7,501 nt of DNA from an uncultured Bacillota bacterium (lineage in GTDB: Bacteria > Bacillota_I > Bacilli_A > RFN20 > CAG-449): contig CAJKZK010000085.1 of NCBI GenBank assembly GCA_905204225.1, positions 1 through 7,501 of the forward strand, read 5' to 3'. Under the pieces are notes generated by a model, which saw nothing but the letters and a program-made list of their open reading frames with translations, was not told where the DNA came from and ran no database searches. Of the stretch, positions 4,123 to 7,501 are shown piece by piece. Position numbers and translations under genes: made by a program. Position 1 is the first letter of the stretch; each line of letters opens with the position of its first letter.

Positions 4123-7044
4123 ATGAAGATAAATAAACCTAAACCAATACATTATGTCATATTCTCTTTTATGGGAATAATATTAACAGCATTAATCGTA
4201 GGAAATGTTTTATGTGCTCAATGGAGTAATCAGATTACATCTTTATTATGTGGTGATGGAACATCCTTTAATGGTGAACATGTTCAAAATGCACTTTCAA
4301 AAGGTAAAGAATTAGTAGAAAAAATTAATAATGAAGGAATGGTTTTATTAAAAAATGAGAATAATACTTTACCATTAAGCAAGAACGAAACCAATGTTAA
4401 TTTATTTGGATGGGCTTCAACTGATAATGGATTTTTGTTAACTGGTGGTGGTTCTGGAGCTGCTCCTGTTAATGATGAAACAAGAGTTCCTTTAAAAAAA
4501 GGGTTAGAAGAAACAGGCTTTAAAGTTAATGAAAAATTATTTAATAAATATACAGAATATTGTCCAAAAAGAATTTGTGAAAATAATGGAACTGGTGGTA
4601 TATGCCAAATTGTTGAACCTGATAGCTCATTTTATACTGAAGAATTAATTAATGATGCTAAAAATTTTTCAGATATTGCAATTATTACTATTATGCGATA
4701 TGGTGGCGAACAATTTGATATTCATATGGATCAACCTAAATACAAATTACCTACTGATAGTTCAAGAACATATTTGCAAATATCTTCTGAAGAAGAAAAA
4801 ATGATTGAAATAGTGACTAATAATTTTTCTAAAGTAATTGTTTTATTAAATACAAGTAATCCAATTGAAACAAAGTTTTTGAAAAATGATAAAATAGATG
4901 CTTGCTTATATGTTGGTTATCCAGGACAAGTAGGAACAAAATCAATTGGAAATATTTTAAATGGAACAATTAATCCATCAGGACATGTGTCTTCTACTTA
5001 TACTTATAATCATAAATTAGATCCTACTTTTTTTAATAGTGCTAATTTAACAAGCACTAAACAATTAACATTTGCTGAAAATATATATTTTGGATATTAT
5101 TGGTATGAAACTGCCGATAAAGAAGGTTATTTTGATGATATAGAGAATGAATATGGTAAAGGGTATGATGGAGTAGTATCTTATCCTTTTGGTTATGGAT
5201 TATCTTATACAAGTTTTGAATGGCATGTAGATAGTATTATTTCTGACAATTTAAATCTTCTTAATGAAAAAGAAAAAAATATTACTAATCGTAAAGCTAA
5301 AATTGAAATAAAAGTAACTGTTAAAAATGTTGGAGCTGTTCCAGGTAAAGAAGTTGTCCAATGTTATATAACTACACCATATTATAAAAATGGAATAGAA
5401 AAACCACATGTAAAATTAATGGATTATGCTAAAACTCAATTGTTAAAACCAAATGAAGAACAACAAGTTACATTATCTTTTTCTTTGTATGATTTTGCTT
5501 CTTATGATTGTTATGATAAAAATAATAATGGGGCTAGAACATATGAATTAGATAAAGGTGAATATCAAATTAAATTGATGAATGATAGTCATCATATAAA
5601 TAATTGTGATAACGCTACTACGATTTTTAATCTTGAAAATAATATGATTTATAAAAGAGATCCAAATACAAATCAATTGGTTAAAAATAGATTTACTGGT
5701 GTATCTAGTTATGGTAATGCACCAATTGATGGAAGTAATATTGGTAATGTAACATATTTATCTCGTTCTGATTTTAAAAAGACATTTCCTAAAGAAGTGA
5801 CTTATTTACCATTAAATAAAATCGTTTCATTAAGAGATTATATATATACTGGTTATGATAATGTTTCTATGCCAACTCAAGGACAAAATGGAAATTTAAG
5901 ATTATGGTTTAAAGAAGATAAAACAAATCCAAGTAAAGCTGATTTAGAAATGTATAGTAAAACGAAATTAGTTGCAAATGAAGAATTAATTAAAACATTA
6001 GCAAATCGTTCTAATTTTAATAAATCAGAAATTTGGGATCCTTTATTAAATCAAATATCAAAAGCTGAATTATGCGATTTAGTAGAAAAGTCTGGCTTTA
6101 GAACTAGAGCGATTGAATCAATAGGCAAAAAAGAATTACTTGATTATGATGGACCAGAAGGATTTCAATATCATTTCGGGTCTATTACTGGAGGAGCTTC
6201 TTGGACTGCATATATGTCAGAACAAACATTAGCATGCACTTTTAATAAAGAATTAGCTTTTTCAATGGGAAGGTCTATTGCTTCAGAAGGAAATGCTACA
6301 GGTATTAATGGTTGGTACGCTCCAGGAGTTAATTTGCATAGAACACCTTATACTGGTAGATATTTTGAATATTATAGCGAAGATGCTTTTCTTTCAGGCA
6401 GCATGGCTAGTTATGTAATAAATGGAGCAAAAACTAATTTCATGTATTGTTATTTAAAGCATTTTTCTGCTTACCAATCTTCAATGACAGATATAGATTG
6501 TTTTTTAACAGAACAATCTTTACGTGAAATGTATAATCGTCCATTTGAAATAGCTGTAAAAAATGGCGCTAATGCAATTATGAGCAGTTTTAATTCCCTT
6601 GGTGGAATTTGGACTGGTGCTAATAGAGCGTTATTAACTGATATATTACGCACTGAATGGGGATTTAAAGGAACAGTAATTACAGACTTTTCTAATGGGG
6701 TTGGATGGATGAAAACATATCAAGGCGTATTAGCTGGAAATGATATATGGCTTAATCCAGCTGAAGTAAATCAAACTGCTTTAGATAAGAGCTCTCCTTC
6801 TCAAATGTATGCAGCTCGTTTAGCTGCTAAAAATGTTATATTTACAATTTGTGATACATATAATGCTTATTTAAATTATGATGCATCTAATGATCCATTT
6901 ACTGCTGTTGTTGGTGAATCAACTAGAAAATATGTTTTTCCTTGGTGGAAACCTTTACTTATTGGATTAGATATATTGATAGTTGCAGCCATGGGATTTG
7001 CAACATATTATATTTTGAAACCTAAAAAAAATGATGTTTTATAA
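4123..7044 (+). CDS. Family 3 glycoside hydrolase, circularly permuted, anchored at both ends
   Basis: A 973-residue beta-glucosidase/xylosidase-type GH3 enzyme. A membrane helix (about 11-32) follows a Lys-rich start. Next is the domain that is C-terminal in ordinary GH3 enzymes (about 60-370): NEGMVLLKNENNTLPL, a GGGSG loop and RYGGEQFD, where Glu196 is the likely acid/base. An FnIII-like domain (about 393-465; KVTVKNVGAVPGKEVVQ) follows. The normally N-terminal TIM-barrel domain comes last (about 600-930): DGPEG (Asp676), NLHR (Arg740), GRYFEYYSED, KHF (Lys779-His780) and GTVITDF with Asp855 as nucleophile. A second helix (about 945-965) ends in KPKK. Positive charges at both termini suggest both ends are cytoplasmic and the catalytic part outside. 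Both catalytic residues are present, so it should be an active retaining exo-glycosidase. The same reversed domain order is known from Ruminococcus albus and Butyrivibrio fibrisolvens beta-glucosidases. The substrate is not readable from the sequence. Confidence 0.93.
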   Translation: MKINKPKPIHYVIFSFMGIILTALIVGNVLCAQWSNQITSLLCGDGTSFNGEHVQNALSKGKELVEKINNEGMVLLKNENNTLPLSKNETNVNLFGWASTDNGFLLTGGGSGAAPVNDETRVPLKKGLEETGFKVNEKLFNKYTEYCPKRICENNGTGGICQIVEPDSSFYTEELINDAKNFSDIAIITIMRYGGEQFDIHMDQPKYKLPTDSSRTYLQISSEEEKMIEIVTNNFSKVIVLLNTSNPIETKFLKNDKIDACLYVGYPGQVGTKSIGNILNGTINPSGHVSSTYTYNHKLDPTFFNSANLTSTKQLTFAENIYFGYYWYETADKEGYFDDIENEYGKGYDGVVSYPFGYGLSYTSFEWHVDSIISDNLNLLNEKEKNITNRKAKIEIKVTVKNVGAVPGKEVVQCYITTPYYKNGIEKPHVKLMDYAKTQLLKPNEEQQVTLSFSLYDFASYDCYDKNNNGARTYELDKGEYQIKLMNDSHHINNCDNATTIFNLENNMIYKRDPNTNQLVKNRFTGVSSYGNAPIDGSNIGNVTYLSRSDFKKTFPKEVTYLPLNKIVSLRDYIYTGYDNVSMPTQGQNGNLRLWFKEDKTNPSKADLEMYSKTKLVANEELIKTLANRSNFNKSEIWDPLLNQISKAELCDLVEKSGFRTRAIESIGKKELLDYDGPEGFQYHFGSITGGASWTAYMSEQTLACTFNKELAFSMGRSIASEGNATGINGWYAPGVNLHRTPYTGRYFEYYSEDAFLSGSMASYVINGAKTNFMYCYLKHFSAYQSSMTDIDCFLTEQSLREMYNRPFEIAVKNGANAIMSSFNSLGGIWTGANRALLTDILRTEWGFKGTVITDFSNGVGWMKTYQGVLAGNDIWLNPAEVNQTALDKSSPSQMYAARLAAKNVIFTICDTYNAYLNYDASNDPFTAVVGESTRKYVFPWWKPLLIGLDILIVAAMGFATYYILKPKKNDVL

Positions 7045-7100
7045 AAAAATTAAATTATATATTTAAACATAAAATTCATTATAAAAACATAATTTATAAT
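7045..7100. other. Short AT-only gap between GH3 and tspO, no clear terminator
   Basis: These 56 bases are nearly pure A/T. They contain a 6-bp A/T inverted repeat (7050-7055 with 7061-7066) and a perfect 8-bp one, ATTATAAA (7078-7085) with TTTATAAT (7093-7100). No GC-rich stem with a following T-run is present, so I see no rho-independent terminator. TATAAT at 7095-7100 directly abuts the tspO ATG, and TATAAA at 7080-7085 is another -10-like match, but neither has a convincing -35 box. Read-through from the GH3 gene is possible. Confidence 0.5.
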
Positions 7101-7501
7101 ATGAAAAATATAAAAAATTTTGTTTTTAATTTATCTTTACCATTATTACTAGCGATACTTGTTACTTTTGCTACTAAAAATGATTATTCAAATGTAGAAT
7201 TATTAAATAGAAATATTATTTTTCCTCCAATTATTTTTATTGTTATTTGGTCTATATTATATATATTAATGGGATTATTTGGTTATTTTTGTGAAAAAGA
7301 AAATAATAATTTAAATATATGTATTTACTGGATTAGTTTATTATGTAATTTATTATTTAGTTTTATTTTATTTAGTTTTAAAAATAATGTTTTAGCGTTT
7401 ATTGATGTAATAATTCTTCTAATATTGATAATTTATTTATTTATTAATTCTTTATTAATCAAAAAACGATATGGATATTTACTTTTACCATATATTTTAT
7501 G
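7101..7501 (+). CDS. tspO: TspO/MBR-family membrane protein, 3' end cut by window edge
   Basis: My translation from ATG 7101 gives 133 complete codons with no stop. The family signature PPIIFIVIWSILYILMGL (about 42-59) matches the conserved Pro-Pro...Trp-x-x-Leu-Tyr-x-x-x-Gly pattern of the first loop and second helix. Later segments CIYWISLLCNLLFSF and GYLLLPYIL match helices 3 and 5; the next codon begins TG, consistent with the Trp usually found after PY(L/I)L. Four membrane helices are visible (about 10-24, 43-63, 74-93, 97-118) and a fifth is beginning. TspO proteins have about 150-160 residues, so roughly 20-30 are missing. Family members bind tetrapyrroles and other hydrophobic ligands and are linked to stress or porphyrin handling; the role here is not known. 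No Shine-Dalgarno sequence precedes the start. Its position behind the glycan genes may be incidental. Confidence 0.87.
   Translation, partial: MKNIKNFVFNLSLPLLLAILVTFATKNDYSNVELLNRNIIFPPIIFIVIWSILYILMGLFGYFCEKENNNLNICIYWISLLCNLLFSFILFSFKNNVLAFIDVIILLILIIYLFINSLLIKKRYGYLLLPYIL

Noticed and set aside
4216..4224. Cys31 after the first GH3 helix, considered as a lipobox
   Set aside because: The residue before the cysteine is Leu rather than Gly, Ala or Ser, so signal peptidase II processing is unlikely; a retained membrane helix fits better.
6471..6653. 60-codon minus-strand open frame
   Set aside because: It is a shadow of the GH3 barrel domain around the KHF region, without a ribosome site or any domain.
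2179..7044. Possible use of UGA as tryptophan, suggested by the very low GC content
   Set aside because: Tryptophans at conserved or plausible positions are all TGG and the long frames are uninterrupted under the standard code.
7050..7066. 6-bp inverted repeat after the GH3 stop, considered as a terminator
   Set aside because: The stem is A/T only and no T-run follows it, so it would be too unstable for rho-independent termination.

Overview
The window looks like chromosomal DNA from an AT-rich, Gram-positive-type bacterium, most likely an uncultured gut-associated Bacillota/Mollicutes-like lineage. The evidence is very low GC, TTA/AAA/AAT-dominated codon use, a classical lipobox lipoprotein, GGAG-type ribosome binding sites, an AgrC/AgrA-type two-component pair and membrane-anchored surface proteins. 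Tryptophan is written TGG throughout and every real frame ends in TAA or TAG, so the standard bacterial code applies and not the mycoplasma UGA=Trp code. The taxonomic placement is inference.

Layout. Positions 1-1959 (minus strand) hold a LytTR response regulator followed by a GHKL-type (AgrC-like) sensor kinase, whose last residues run off the left edge. The regulator has a near-consensus promoter (TTGACA, 17 bp, TATTAT). Its 3' end appears frameshifted at an A7 tract: one additional A, or a -1 slip on A_AAA_AAA, would restore a textbook LytTR C-terminus that stops 1 nt before the kinase start. Positions 1960-2178 are a divergent control region with a palindrome in the regulator promoter spacer, four helically phased A-tracts and a perfect 11-bp inverted repeat (CGGTTAAAAAA). 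The inner copy lies next to the regulator's upstream region and the outer copy abuts a candidate promoter for the rightward operon.

Positions 2179-7044 (plus strand) are a two-gene surface glycan operon. The first gene is a lipoprotein with two Ig-like domains, two related carbohydrate-binding-type beta-sandwiches and a Cys/His zinc-ribbon-like linker. Twelve bases downstream is a 973-residue family 3 glycoside hydrolase with circularly permuted domain order (acid/base domain, FnIII-like, nucleophile TIM-barrel) and a membrane helix at each end. From 7101 to the right edge is the start of a TspO/MBR-family membrane protein.

Working model (inference): the two-component system senses an extracellular signal, possibly a peptide, and controls the divergent operon. 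The lipoprotein holds a glycan at the cell surface and the doubly anchored GH3 enzyme trims it outside the membrane. No peptide precursor (agrD-like), transporter, CRISPR array, tRNA, rRNA or mobile element is visible in the window.
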